A DNA stretch of 64,000 nt, taken from the NCBI RefSeq assembly GCF_018873765.1, contig NW_025317422.1, positions 1-64,000 of the forward strand, given 5' to 3'. This DNA is from Telopea speciosissima (taxonomy: Eukaryota; Streptophyta; Magnoliopsida; Proteales; Proteaceae). The notes under the pieces are model-generated. The model did not search any database. It was not told the origin of the DNA and saw only the letters and a program-made list of their open reading frames with translations. A program made the position numbers and the translations under genes. Shown in pieces: positions 43,184 through 55,787 of the stretch. The stretch's first letter is position 1. Each line of letters starts with the position of its first letter.

Positions 43184-46100
43184 ATGGGTGTGGTCAAGGA
43201 GAAAATTATCACCTCCAGTTTACTGACCGGCCCAGTTCCCCAGTTCCTCTAATAGGGGGATGGTGGACCCCACCCGGGCAGGGTGTTTGGGCATGGGTAG
43301 AGAGGTCATTTCAGCCCCCCTTTGTTAGAGGAACTGGGGAACTGGGCCGGTCAGCAAATTGGAGGTGATAAAGATCCGTGGTCAAGGTAGCTATCGGTGA
43401 TGCGGTGTTAACTTTCATATGGACGCTCTGCGCGTCCACACTCGGGATCGCCACCTCCATTATCCAAAATGCGCTAGGATTCCAAAGCAATGCGTCCGGC
43501 CTCGTCATCACCACCTGCCTCATTGCCTTACAAGTCTTTGTCTTAACCTTGCTTAGCGACGCCAGGGGTGGCGCCAGCTTCAATCCCACTGGCACTGCTT
43601 CTTTCTACGCCGCCGGCATCGGTGATGACAACCTTATCTCAATGGCCTTGCGCTTCCCTGCTCAGGTTTGCTTTCATTTTCATTTTGCGACTCCTTTGTC
43701 TTCTCTCTTTTCTTTCCTTTCCTGATTTCATTTCCTGCTGTTTGGGCATTGATATTGCTGCTTCTTTTGCTTCCGCTGAGAGCCTGTCCCAGGTGGATAT
43801 TTGGGGTTTGGGATTTGATATTCATTTGGACTCTCTATGGGCAATGGATTTGATTCTTTTTGTTCTGAATTCCCTTTGCTCTTTCCTTGAATGTCTACCT
43901 TTAAGGTAGAAAGATTTTTTTTTTTTTGAGAGAGGGTTGGGGAGGGATGGATGTTTCACGAAGCAAAATTTTAATAATTTTAGACGCAGATTTGCGTTCA
44001 TGTGGAGCGGAAAAGATTGAACAGTTGAAAAATCGCAAATAAAGGTTACCTTTCTGGTGAATGTGAACAGGCAATTGGGGCAGTGGGCGGTACCTTGGCA
44101 ATTATAGAACTGATGCCGCCGGAGTACAAACACATGCTTGGTGGGCCTTCACTGAAAGTCGACTTGCACACTGGGGCCATCGCCGAGGGGGTCTTGACCT
44201 TCATTATCAGTTTTGCCGTCTTATATATAGTGTTCAAAGGTCCGAACAACCCACTTTTAAAGGTTTCGATGCTTGCTACGTCGACTGTTGCACTGATTGT
44301 TGCAGGATCTAGTTACACTGGACCGTCTATGAATCCTGCCAATGTAAGTAGTTCCCTTTATTTTGCTGCCATTAACTTACCCTTCATTCTCCTGGTGACT
44401 AAGGCTCTGTATGGTAACGTTTCTGTTTTTTTTTAGCGTTTTTGGGTCCGACACACTTTTATGTGTTTCTCTGTGGTTTACCAAAAATTACATAATTGCC
44501 ACCTACACCATGGCTTTTTATACTTATGGTTTTTTAGCAAAAAAAAAAAAAAAGGCAAACATCACAATTAAAAACTACTTAAATTTATTTAGGCAGTACA
44601 ACCATAAGTTTAAACAAGTTATTACAACTGAATTATAGAGTTGAAATAAAACATAAACAAGAACAATTAATATGATCATGTCTTGAATGGCCTTCACGAC
44701 CAGTGTTCAATCACCGGACCAGTGTTCAATCACCGGATCTGTTCTTCCTTCTCTTCGTATTAGGAGACCTATCATGCCTGTGAGTTGGAGGTTGGCTTCG
44801 AGCCGGTGTGTGAGTAAGTTCGGGTCGAGTGCTGAGTATCTCATCTATCCCATCAGCTGAGCTAGACTCATCAACAGACTCATGATCATCCCTCTTCGTC
44901 TCAAGTAAAATAACCTTAAACAGTAAAAAGAATCTTTGTTAGACACTTCTGATTTCATTTTCCTCCAATTCTGATTTGATAACCATAATCTTTTCTAATC
45001 ATAATCAAAATAACATGGTTAAGGAGATCTAGTAGTATGATTTTAACAGCAAGTAAGATCTACTGGTAGTGATTTTTGTGGGTTAAAGAGATCATGCAAA
45101 GGGCATGCCTTCATAAAAATCACCTATTTTCTTCAAACCTAAACTCAACATATAACCATAACATCATTCTTACCCAATACTAACTCAAAATCTGTAGAAT
45201 AGAGCCAAAGAACAACATTATCTAACACTTTATTTTGGGCAAAAAACCTACCCGAGTTACCTACAAAATTTACAAGCAAGAGGTCCACCAACACTCCTTC
45301 ATGATTTGTTCCTTTCTATAAAAGCTCAATTCTTGGAATTCCAGAATCATGTTTTGATATACAAGTTTTGCCCACCAATTCTAACACACACATAATTTGG
45401 AACTTTTATTTGGTTGCCACTAATTCTGCAGATATGTGAATCAATTCTAGACCAAAAAACAGAGGATTTTCTTATCTCAACCCCTGGTTTGTTTTGTTGA
45501 AGAGCCTGATCGTTGGATCTCTCTCTCTCTTTTTCCTTCTTCTTTTTGAAAGGGTTTTGGCTCACCTGATAGTATGTTTCTTTAGCTGTGTTTGTTTTAA
45601 GTTATTGGTAGTGATGATTTTCTGTTGCTGTAGTATCTAAGTAGCATCAAACTCAATATTAATAAAAATGAACCATAACACTACTAGGACTTGAGATTGA
45701 GTCATACATTGACTCAATCCAAATAAACCATTCCAATCCCAACAAAAGTGAGACAGCATTGTGCAACCAAGAAAATGGTTCACCACTTCCATTGAAATTT
45801 CTCTTTCTAGTCTAATGCAAAGCCAAATCTAGGATGATTTAGCCTCACAATACAACCCAATAGAGAATAACTCTAAGCAGATTACTGTAGGATATACCAA
45901 ATTAGTATACTATCCAGCAGCGTATAACAGAATATTCTCTTCCTTGTAACCTCCACAATAATGCCCAACTCAGGTTCAGATATGTAAACACAGCATACAA
46001 ATCAGTAATGAAACCTGACCTCCCGATTATACTTGTTTAAAGGTTCAAATAAAGAAAATCAACAAGTCCAAGATTACTGTCGAGTCAAGATCAGGAATAG

Positions 46101-49100
46101 AAGAACAAACCTTGAGAGTTTCAGATGATTCTGACGAGCCAATCGAAAATTGAGACTTATAACCAGAATTTTTTCATGCATTTGTTGCCAGAAGATGAGG
46201 TAGATTCTTCTCCTTCTCTTCGATTTCTTTTCTTCTTTTTAAACAACAAGTAGGAAGAGATGCGGAGAAGAAGAAAGAAGGGAAAAAAAAAAACCCAAGA
46301 AGAAAGACAAGCAGAAGAAAAGGAAAATGAAAAACGAAAACAAAAAAACACAAAACTTACCGGAGGAAGGGAGGATGCACTCACCGGAAGAATGAAGTTG
46401 AGGAACTTTATTCTGCGACAAAGGTTGAGTGGGATGGAGAGTTGCAAAGGTTGATTGCGCTTCTCTTCGCGCTAGAGGTTTTCTCGGATTTGCAGAGGTC
46501 AAGCGAAGAAGAGCGACAATTGTGAGTTTTTAGGGTAAAAAACCAATATTGTTATGTTTAGATGACAAGTTCCAGTTTTGCCCTCATTAACTTAATTCGG
46601 ACTTGTGTTTCTCCGAAAATTGGTGAAGTGTTTCTACCAAGTGAGAAACACCACTTTGGTGTTTTGCAAATGTGTGCTAAAAGTGTGCCAAGTGTCCGGT
46701 TCGTTTAAAAAAAACAAAAAATCGAACCAGGCATACCACTCAGATTTTAGCGTGTTTCTGTTAAAAAAAAAAAAAAAAAACGAAAAAACACCAGAAACAC
46801 TAAAAAAGAACGTTTCCATACAAAGCCTAAGTTGTCACATGTATGCATCACTGGATAGCTCTGTTTACCATTTTCACTGCACCATCCTTTTGAATGCTGC
46901 TTGTGACTGGCCCTTTCTTTTCTCGAGCCATTGGCTTACAAATTGTTCAGCTGGATCCGATCATTATCTTATTTTCATGTAAAAATTGCCATGAGTTTGG
47001 ACAGCTTAGTAGCTTTCTTGTTGTTTTTCATTTCATGCTTAATATTTATTCTACAGAATTCGGAATTTTGTATATTAATAAATTGGATACATCTACTGAT
47101 TGTTGTCGTCCCAACTGAGCAGCATTATTCTTACTTGTGTAGCAGTTCATATATCAAATTATCAATTATAAACCATGAGAACTTTTCTTCAACACCAACC
47201 AAAGTAAACAACTGGATTGAGTATTCTGATAAGCTTTTTGGACTTGAATCACATTGGGCGGAAGTTTTTGTGACTGTTGGATCTTGAAAAATTCTGCTAT
47301 GTCAAACAAAAATGGAATGTTTTTGTAAACAGCCTTGGAATTAATGCTTAGATGATCTGATCGATCATCCCAACCTCTTATTTATAATAAAAACAAATTA
47401 CAGCAAAGATAGGAATCCCCCCCAATCCTATTCCTACTAGGAATTCCCACTATAACTAGGAATCCCAAATAGGAATCGTATAGGGGAGAAAAACAGGGAA
47501 AAAACAATTAAAAACTAATCAAACTAAAATAAGAAAGGAAAGCCAACTAGGACTAGGTTACCCCTAGTGGGTAACGTAGCGTTATCTCAACACTCCCCCT
47601 CAAGTTGGAGCAAAGATGTCGATCATTCCCAACTTGACTAGATTGGGATGAAACAGCTTCCCAGACAATCCCTTAGTGAAGATATCTGCAAGTTGATCAG
47701 TAGACGTCACAAAGGGAATGCAAATCAACCCTTCTTCTAACTTCTCTTTGATGAAATGCCTATCCACCAACATGCTTGGTACGATCATGCTGTACTGGGT
47801 TATGTGCGATGCTGATTGCAGCCTTGTTGTCACAGTACAACATCATAGGAAGACGAATAGGAACACCAAGATCTTGTAGCAGCCCTTTAAGCCAGAGTAA
47901 CTCACAAATCCCTTGTGCCATAGCTCGAAACTCAGCTTCGGCACTAGAACGAGCAACAACATTTTGCTTCTTACTACGCCACGTGACAAGATTTCCACCT
48001 ACAAAGGAGCAATACCCAGAAATAGACTTGCGATCTGTAGAACCAGCCCAATCAGCATCAGTGTATGCTTCAATCCGTAGATGACCATGTGTAGACAAAA
48101 GAATTCATTTTCCAGGAGCTGACTTCAAATAGTGCAAGATACGAAGAACAGCCTCCATATGTGAAGAGTAGGGATCATGCATAAACTGGCTCACAGTACT
48201 CACGGCGACAGCAATGTCAGGACGAGTGTGTGAAAGATAAATCAGCTTCCCTACAAGTCTTTGGTACCGGCCTTTATCAACAAGCTCACCCTCTTTCTCC
48301 TTGAGTCGAACAGTAGGGTCCATAGGAGTATCTGAAGGATGACAGCCAAGCAACCCAGTCTCAACCAATAAATCTAGGACATACTTCCTCTGGGAGAGAA
48401 AAATGCCTTTAGAAGATCTGGCTACTTCAATCCCAAGAAAGTATCATAGTTTCCCTAGATCCTTGATCTCAAATTCTTGTCCAAGGAAGGTCTTCAACAG
48501 TCTGATCTCATCACCATCATTGGCAGTAACCACTATATCATCAATGTAGACTATAAGAACAGTGAGTTTTTCACCAACCCTCTTTATAAAGAGTGTGTGA
48601 TCAGCATTACTCTGCTTATAGCCCACAGAAATCATGGCCTTGTGGAATCGCCCAAACCATGCTCGAGGTGACTGCTTCGGCCCATAAAGTGCACGCTTTA
48701 ATTTACGTACTTTTCCTTGGTTTCTGTCACAAGAGAATCCTGGTGGAATGTCCATATACACCTCCTCATCCAGTGTTCCATTTAGGAAGGCATTTTTTAC
48801 ATCTAGCTGCTCCAAATCCCATCCAAGGTTGACTGCACAAGATAATAACACACGAACAGTATTTAACTTGGCAACAGGTGCGAAAGTTTCCTGGTAATCA
48901 ATGCCGTATGTCTGAATGAACCCTTTGGCCACGAGTCGTGCCTTATACCTATCCACAGTGCCATCCACCTTCTGTTTCACCACAAACACCCATTTGCATC
49001 CAACGGTTTTCTTCCCAGGTGGAAGAACCACAAACTCCCATGTGTTATTTTTTTTCAGGGCTTCCATTTCTTCCATCATAGCTACCTTCCACTTTTTGTC

Positions 49101-52100
49101 TGATAAAGCTTCCTGCCAATTGTTAGGAATACGAACAGAAGAAAGAGAGGAAACAAAGGCACAAAAGGATGGGGAAAGGGAATCATAAGAAACAACATGA
49201 GATATCGGATGCTGAGTGCAAGATTTGACACCTTTGCGAAGAGCAATAGGTAAATCAGGAACATTACCAGGTGGAGAGGCAGGTTCTGGATATGGGTTCG
49301 GCAATTGGATGGGTACTAGAGCAACAGTTGATTGGACCTGCTTATGTTTCCTTGCATAGGTCTTCATATTACTGGCATCAATCCTCCTCTGAAATTCACT
49401 AATAGTCCTCCGGACAAGAGTCTGGACCGGGGTAGCTTGCTCCCGCTGAATAGAAATGGTCTCCCCCTGTATAGGAACCTCTCCCCCTGACTCAGGGGGA
49501 GTACCAGGGGCAGGCCGAACTGGTTCAGACTCATGGTAAACAGACTGAAGTGGAGGTGGAGAGTCAATAGTCAGCACATCTTTACTAACATTCTCCCCCT
49601 GAAGAGGTGGGGACACATAATATGGAACATTTTCATGAAAGACAACATCTATGCTGACAAAAGTCCTGCGGGATGGAGGGTAATAACATTTGTACCCTTT
49701 TTGGGTAGCAGAGTATCCCAAGAAAATGCAGCGGAGGCCACGTTGGTCAAGTTTACCAGGGGACCTTGTATCGCTGGCATAACAAACGCAGCCAAAAACT
49801 TTAGGTGGGACTATAAAGGAAAAAGAGCCAAGTAATAGCTCAATAGGGGCTTGCGAAACAAGAACACGACTGAGCAACCTATTAATTAAATAGGCTGTAG
49901 TAAGGACAGCATCCCCCCAATAAAGGGAAGGGATATTGCGAGCAAACATAAGAGCCCTAGCCACCTCGAAGAGGTGGTGGTTTTTTCTCTCAGCCACACC
50001 ATTTTGGGCTGGAGTATCGACACAGTTGATCTGATGGAGGATTCCATGTGCAGTAAGGTATTTTTGGAACTGACCTTCCATATACTCTTTCCCATTGTCA
50101 CTCCTTAAAATTTGAAGAGTGGCATTAAATTGGGTCTTAATCATTTGATGAAAGTGCTGAAAACATAAAAAAACTACACTTTTTGTGTGCATAAGGTATA
50201 CCCAAGTGAACCTAGAATAGCAGTCAATAAAAGTGACATACCACCGATGGCCAGTCAGGGTAGCTTTCCTACTAGGCTCCCACACATCAGTATGAACAAT
50301 ATGGAATAAGGAAGAGGATCTTTTATTAGAAATAGGGTAAGTTGAACGTGTCTGTTTAGCCAAGACACAAGGCTCACAAAAAAAGTCTTCCTATTACAGT
50401 CTTTAACTAATGCAGGAAATAAATTGGATAAAGTACCTAAGGGGGGATGGCCTAGTCTAGAGTGCCATTTATGTAAGTCAGAGGAGAAAGATGCCGAAGG
50501 TAAAGTCTGAGTATGTTTAGGATTGCCATCAAGTAGGTACAATCCACCATGCACTTTACCAGATCCAATTGTCTTCCCCGAGTCCAGTTCCTGAAAGACA
50601 CAGTGAGTGGGAAAAAAAGTTACTTTACAATTCAGGGATTTAGTGATACTGCTAATGGAAAGAAGGTTAGTTGTAAATTTGGGAATATGCAACACAGATG
50701 CAAGGTTCGAGAACTCGGGTCTCGGTGGCATCTCGGCTAGGCCAGAAACCGAGTCGAGCCGAGATCTCGCCGAGATCTCGGCGAGTTGGTGCAATTTTTT
50801 TTTTTTGGACTCGGACCCCCAACTCGGTGGGTTGTACACATATTTTGGGTCTGAAACTTGGTATCCAGCCTATTTCAGGCCATTTAAACACAATGGCATG
50901 CCCAGATTTGCCAAAAAACAAGTCCAAATATGAGTTTCACTTTGGACCATAGGTTGGTAGGCGACGAGTCGTACTAAAAGTCTAAAACAACATAATCTAT
51001 ATATAATTTAGTAAAACATAGCAAATTAGCAATCAAAACATTCTAATTAGGGCAAAGATGTTCTAATCCATGGGGCTGTAGAGCATCCCAAGTAGTTTAA
51101 CATATATCAAAATCATTTTCAAACAATCACTATTCATCCTATTTTTTTCATTTTCTTTTTTCAAATAAATCATTTATTTTTCCAGAAATTATAATAAATA
51201 ATTTATTAACTGAAAAAAAAATCCGACTCCATGAAGTGATAGATCGGGCAAAGATGTTCAACATATATTAAAACCACATGAATCTAACAAGGATTACAAA
51301 ATTTTTTTTTGGAAAAAATAGATTTGGGGAAGAAATAGAAAACACCTTTGAAATCTTGCAAATAGGTGATGATGCTCCAAATTGGCACTTGAATCTTCAC
51401 TTTGGCACTTCAATCTAACTCCAAACAGTGCATTCCATCCAACAATCGAAAGAAAGAAGAAGAAATTTGAAGGAGAGGTTTTTTTCCCCTTGGTTTAGAG
51501 CCTAAGAACACGTTCTGCTCTCTCTTATGTTGGAAATGGTTTTTGGGTGAAAATTGGGCTAAATACAACTAACTAGCATCTTTGGGCCCAACCGAGATCT
51601 CGCCGAGATCTCTGCGAGATATTGGTTTTTTTGTACTAAAAAAACCATGATTTTCACCTTCGAGATATCACCGAGATCTCGGCGAGATCTCGAGATCTCG
51701 GCGAGATCTCGGTCGAGAAATTGTAGTTTTTTGTACCGACTAGGAACTCGACTCGGTTTTGCCCAAAACCGAGAAACTCGGCGAGATCTCGGCGAGATCT
51801 CGCGAGTTCTCGAACCTTGCACAGATGACAGTGTAAGAGAAGGAGAACAACCAATGGATCCTTTCCCTGAGATGGAGGAGAGGGACCCATCAGCAATTTT
51901 AACTTTATCCTTACCAGAAGCAGGAGAATATGTATTAAAAAGACTGGAAGAACCTGTCATGTGATCAGTAGCACCAGAGTCTATGATCCATGGAGTGGAT
52001 GCTACTGATGCACAATGACCAGCAAAGGAAATACCTGTACGGGCAAAGAAGGAACCTGAATTGGCAGTAGACGTAGTAGAGGAAGCAGATGTGTTCAGCA

Positions 52101-55100
52101 TACGATGTAGAGCCTGGAGTTCTTCCTGGGAGAACCCGATGTCAGCAGTGGGAGTTGGAGCTATACTTTCAATGTGATTGGCTTTGTTTTTAGACTTAGC
52201 ACGACCACGTTTAGCCTCAAAATCAGCTGGCTTCCCATGTAATTTCCAACACTGAGCCTTAGTGTGATATAGTTTGTGACAATGCTCACACTTAACAGGC
52301 TCTTTGGTAGTAGTAGTAGAAGTAGCAACACTGTCAGCAGAAGCAATAGGAGTGGAACCAGCAGTCTGGAAGGCTGATCTCTCAACTTTGGGAGTAATCA
52401 TCATGGCAGCCCTGCGTGTCTCTTCACTATGAACATAAGAAAAGGTCTCCTTTAGAGTAGGGAAAGGAACCCGTCCAAGGACTTGCACCCGAATTGGGTC
52501 ATAGTCATCATTGAGGCCAGCCAGGAAATCATAGACACGGAATTGGTCTACATAGGTGTGGTAGGCAGTAATATCAGTAGCAGTAGTAGGCTGAAACCGA
52601 GCATAGTGATCCAATTGTTGCCATAAACACTTGAGGGTAGCATAGTATTTGGTGACAGACATCTCCTTCTGAGTAGTGTTTTGGAGTGTCTTCCTAATTT
52701 CATAAACCTGAGCACCACTACCTGAACGACCATAAGTGCCCTTGACAGCTGTCCATATTTGTGTAGCAGTGTCAAGGAGAAGATACTGACTAGAGAGGTC
52801 AGTGGTCATAGAGTTTAGAATAAAGGACATTACCATTGCATCATTGGCAGTCCATGCAGTACGAGCAGCCCCTTCTTCAGTAGGTTGTTAATGTAGTCCT
52901 AGATAGGTAGGAGATCTACTAGGAGCCAAACAACCGGATCAAATAACAAAAGGGGCTGTTGGTTCGAATGGACAGCACTAGGATTTAGGTCAATTCCTAG
53001 GGTTTGGGTGGATATTGGGAAGGGGGTTTATAGGGTATTAATGGGCAGGTCTAGGGGGTCAATATGGTATAAAAAGGTTAGGCTTTGGATGAGTTTTGAA
53101 ATTCTGCAATTCTGGACAGAATTGAGTTGCAGGTTTTGAGCTTTAATGGAGTTAGGGTTTATGGGATTCAAACAAAAAATAAAGGGGATCAATTGGGGGA
53201 AAGGATTAGAGGATTAGAAGAAGAATTTTGGCTTCAAACTTACTGGAGATTCCACTGATAGCAAGCTTCGACAGTTGTAAAGGATAAAGCCACCTTCGAA
53301 TTTGAAGAAGATCCTCCCAGCCGTCACGGCGTAAGGAGTCAACCGGATTCCACCAGTCCCTTTCCACCTTGATAGTACCACAAGGATGCATACTCACAAG
53401 GAGCATAGGATTAGCAACAATGGCAGCCAACAAGCAAAAGCTTTTTTCATTAATCAAATTCGTGTCCAATGCTGGCCTCCCTTACAAACTTATATAGAAG
53501 ACTCAAAAATAGACTTAGACACTAAAAAGGAATGGCCTAATCCTATCCCTAACCTATTAGGTAATTTAAATTGACTAGGAAACTAAAATACTAAAGGAAA
53601 TAGACTCAAAACATGGCTGGACTTATAGAGTCCTAATCCAGCCCAACTTACATCACATGACCACTTATGTTGTCACATGACCACTTAAGTTGTCACATGA
53701 CCACTTAACCAAGTCACATGATCACTTAAATTGAACCAATTGGATGCAACCAATTTGAACCGGTTCAATTAGAAAACATAAAAATAAACTAAGTATTGGG
53801 CTAATCCCGTATGCAACCTATGTACCCCTAGTTTAGGCTCATTAACGTGGCCTAATACATAGAAAACCCTTGGGAACAAAGGCCCAACATGTATATAACC
53901 CAACCCTAGGCCTATTTCTAAAGAAATAAGGCAATATCTATGATGAACTTGCATCAGTTGTTTGGTGGTACCAGTAAGATGGCCAGTGAGTCCCCTTCCA
54001 GCCACTGTTAGGGATAATGATCTGGCTCAAATTAAGTAGTTTGTACCATAAAGCTTGATGGCAGCAGCATAAGGGAGAAAATCAGACCTTGTTTGATCTC
54101 CTCCAGAAGTAGCAATAGTCATCTCTGAGTCACCCATGATTCAGCCAAGTAGTAGTAAAAATCAGATCTTCAAAAAACCTGATTCGAGTGTGAATAATGG
54201 GTTTTGAAATTGCAGAATTTTCAGCCTGCAGAATGGGCTGAAACTGATGTCGAGTTTCCCTCTAATAGCAGGGAAGATATCTGCCAAAAATTAGCTCTTT
54301 CTAATAAGCCAATAAAAAGCCCTAAATTTTTGCCAAATTTAGGAATAAAATTTGATTGCAGAAACCCTGATTGCAGGAAAAGGATGCAGAATTGGATCTA
54401 AACCAATGCTGTAGTCTTCAAACAAGGACTGGTGCAAACCAATAATAGCAGGAACCAAACTCCATAAGTGCAGAAATCAAACTCCAGTTGAAAAATAGTT
54501 CGATCTCCAAGGATGGAAAAAACCTGCCGGCAGAAATAGGTCACACCTCTGTTCTTTGATCTTCAATGAGGTGACATTGAGGGCAGCAACTAAATTTGCA
54601 TTCTATCACCTCATAGTTGCTGCCCTGATGGAGAGAAAGAGGCCGAGAGTGGTGGAGAGGAAGAAAAAAAGAAAAAACTGAGAAATAAGAGAGAGGAGAG
54701 AACCAGAAATCGAGAGTAGCTGTTCCTAGATCAGATTAGGCTCTGATACCATGTAAACAGCCTTGGAATTAATGCTTAGATGATCTGATTGATCATCTCA
54801 GCCTCTTATTTATAATAAAAACAAATTACAGCAAAGATAGGAATCCCCCCCAATCCTATTCCTACTAGGAATTCCCACTATAACTAGGAATCCCAAATAG
54901 GAATCCTATAGGGGAGAAAAACAGGGAAAAAACAATTAAAAACTAATCAAACTAAAATAAGAAAGGAAAGCCAACTAGGACTAGGTTACCCCTAGTGGGT
55001 AACGTAGCCTTATCTCAACAGTTTTTATGTTCCATACTACATCACCATAAACTTTTTTCTTTTTGGATAGAAAGAATCACCTTGTTAATGAACTGTGCTT

Positions 55101-55331
55101 TTGTACTGCTGTGATGCTTCTTTATTTTCTGATTTTTGAAGATACCAAACTTGATATAACTACTGCAAGGTTTTATACATGCAGGCCTTTGGTTGGGCAT
55201 ATGTGAACAACCGCCACAACACATGGGAGCAGTTCTATGTTTACTGGATTTGCCCTTTTGTTGGAGCAATTCTGGCTGCTTGGGTCTTCCGGGTTCTTTT
55301 CCCTCCTCCAGTCAAGCAGAAGAAAGCATGA
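43184..55331 (+). CDS. SIP1-type aquaporin (small basic intrinsic protein), exon 1 interrupted by a MITE
   Basis: Exons are 43184-43199 plus 43388-43665 (exon 1, split by a MITE), 44071-44343 and 55185-55331, all phase 0. Apart from the insertion they encode 237 residues, the usual SIP1 length. SIPs are water channels found mainly in the ER membrane. Diagnostic parts: MGVVK then VAIGDAVLTFIWTLCAS, the first pore motif as NPT (GGASFNPTGTASFYAAG), GAVGGTLAIIELMPPEYKHM, VDLHTGAIAEGVLTF, the second motif NPA (YTGPSMNPAN then AFGWAYVNNRHNTW), and a basic tail (PPPVKQKKA). NPT rather than NPL separates SIP1 from SIP2. As it stands the ATG frame stops after 22 codons inside the MITE, and the downstream frame has no in-frame ATG before the first pore motif. 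The gene may be dead, or rescued by splicing. Intron 2 is 10.8 kb because of transposons. Confidence 0.88.
43200..43377. mobile_element. Mutator-like MITE in SIP1 exon 1 (178 bp)
   Basis: Inverted ends share TTATCACCTCC, then nearly AGTTTACTGACCGG and GGCCCAGTTCCCCAGTTCCT; the right arm is their reverse complement. Flanked by a perfect 10-bp duplication GTGGTCAAGG (43190-43199 and 43378-43387), the length range expected for Mutator-like elements. The duplicated bases encode V-V-K of SIP1. Insert plus duplication is 188 bp, not a multiple of three, and the element brings an in-frame TAA. Confidence 0.88.
44403..46827. mobile_element. PIF/Harbinger-like DNA transposon, internally decayed (SIP1 intron 2)
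   Basis: A 2,425-bp insertion with ends GGCTCTGTATGGTAACGTTT and the inverted partner AACGTTTCCATACAAAGCC, flanked by TAA (44400-44402 and 46828-46830). TWA duplications and such ends suit PIF/Harbinger. I see no DDE transposase. On the minus strand a short frame near 44705-44925 (ETKRDDHESVDESSSADGID through RSPNTKRRKNRSGD) could be the C-terminus of a second protein. About 46180-46520 looks like a leader with pyrimidine-rich sequence. Probably a non-autonomous derivative. Confidence 0.7.
46831..47323 (+). other. SIP1 intron 2 sequence between transposons
   Basis: About 490 bp of AT-rich DNA between the Harbinger-like element and the Copia element. Open frames across it are short and unlike known proteins. 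It appears to be original intron. Confidence 0.5.
47600..50839 (-). CDS. Copia pol region: integrase, reverse transcriptase, RNase H
   Basis: Minus-strand frames give, in order, the pre-integrase motif (HSRLGHPPLGTL), the integrase core (HTDVWEPS, ILRSDNGKEY, NGVAERKN), reverse transcriptase (CKWVFVVKQK, YKARLVAKGFIQTYGIDYQE, QLDVKNAFLNG, VYIDDIVVTAND) and copia-type RNase H (YTDADWAGS, SSAEAEFRAM, LYCDNKAAISIAHNPVQHDR). These parts copy and integrate the element in active relatives. The main frame (48444-50363) is long and little damaged, in keeping with a young insertion. Lineage within copia was not assigned. Confidence 0.88.
50701..51819. mobile_element. hAT-like non-autonomous element nested in the Copia element (1,119 bp)
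   Basis: Perfect terminal inverted repeats CAAGGTTCGAGAACTCG and CGAGTTCTCGAACCTTG with the 8-bp duplication CACAGATG (50693-50700 and 51820-51827). Both ends are packed with CGAGATCTCGGCGAGATC-type subterminal repeats. The AT-rich middle has no transposase. 8-bp duplications and CAAGG ends point to hAT. Confidence 0.9.
51820..54139 (-). CDS. Copia gag region (split by a solo LTR)
   Basis: On the minus strand the N-terminal part (MGDSEMTIATSGGDQTRSDF) begins at about 54139. After the solo LTR the main part continues with SQYLLLDTATQIWTAVKGTY and RVYDFLAGLNDDYDPIRVQV (UBN2-type gag), the knuckle CEHCHKLYHTKAQC, and a protease-like WIIDSGATDHMTG near 51980. Gag packages the element RNA. The tail of this region abuts the hAT element at 51819. 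Confidence 0.82.
52889..53956 (-). mobile_element. Solo gypsy LTR nested in the Copia gag
   Basis: A 1,068-bp insertion; on the minus strand it runs from TGATGCAAGTTC to GGACTACATTA, flanked by ACAAC (plus strand GTTGT at 52884-52888 and 53957-53961). It is homologous to the LTR at 60294-61432, which has the same termini. Its 3' end is therefore TA rather than the usual CA. No internal sequence remains. Confidence 0.82.
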
Positions 55332-55787
55332 GAAGGCAAAAAGAGTACATTATTTTGTCAATTCTGTGTCAAGTGCTTTTATGTGTTAACCGTTTCTCTG
55401 TTACCATTTCTGATGTTAGCCTTTACCAGTCTATTTTCAGAGTACATTCAGTCTGTGGGCAGTTCAGAAATTTTTTTTTCATCTTTTAGTTCTACTACTG
55501 TTGCATAAGTTCATTACATCTGTTTGGGCAGATATATTGTCCTTTGAAACAAATTTATGGAATTTAATTCATAAGATTTAAGACTTTCTGTTCTTTCAAG
55601 CTGCGGGTCAATATTTATTAGCAAGTAAACATTGTTGGGTGTCATATTTTAACCTTTTTTTAAAATAAAAAATACTGAAACGCCAGCAGTAACTCTTGGA
55701 AAACCAAATGTTAGCTTGGTTCTGCTGGCTGGGGTTTGTGCCATTTAGTCGTTCCAAGTTAGGTTTAAGTTGAGATGGCAACACATA
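55332..55787 (+). other. SIP1 3' flank
   Basis: Follows the SIP1 stop codon and should contain the 3' untranslated region. AT-rich, with no further gene. I cannot place the polyadenylation site. Confidence 0.5.

Larger units (their letters stand above)
47324..55020 (-). mobile_element. Ty1/copia LTR retrotransposon in SIP1 intron 2 (antisense)
   Basis: A 7,697-bp insertion with 269-bp LTRs (47324-47592 and 54752-55020) and the 5-bp duplication GTTTT (47319-47323 and 55021-55025). On the minus strand the primer site beside the 5' LTR reads TGGTATCAGAGCCTAATC (initiator-Met tRNA type), and a GAGGGGGAG polypurine tract precedes the 3' LTR. Order gag, protease, integrase, RT, RNase H is that of copia. 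The LTRs differ at 5 of 269 positions by my count, about 1.9 percent, or roughly 0.7-1.4 million years at common plant rates. A hAT element (50701-51819) and a solo gypsy LTR (52889-53956) lie inside it. It is broken by these two insertions and a few small interruptions. Confidence 0.92.

Noticed and set aside
43378-43725. SIP1 exon 1 frame taken as starting at 43378
   Set aside because: The codon there is GTG inside a MITE target duplication. The native ATG is at 43184, before the insertion.
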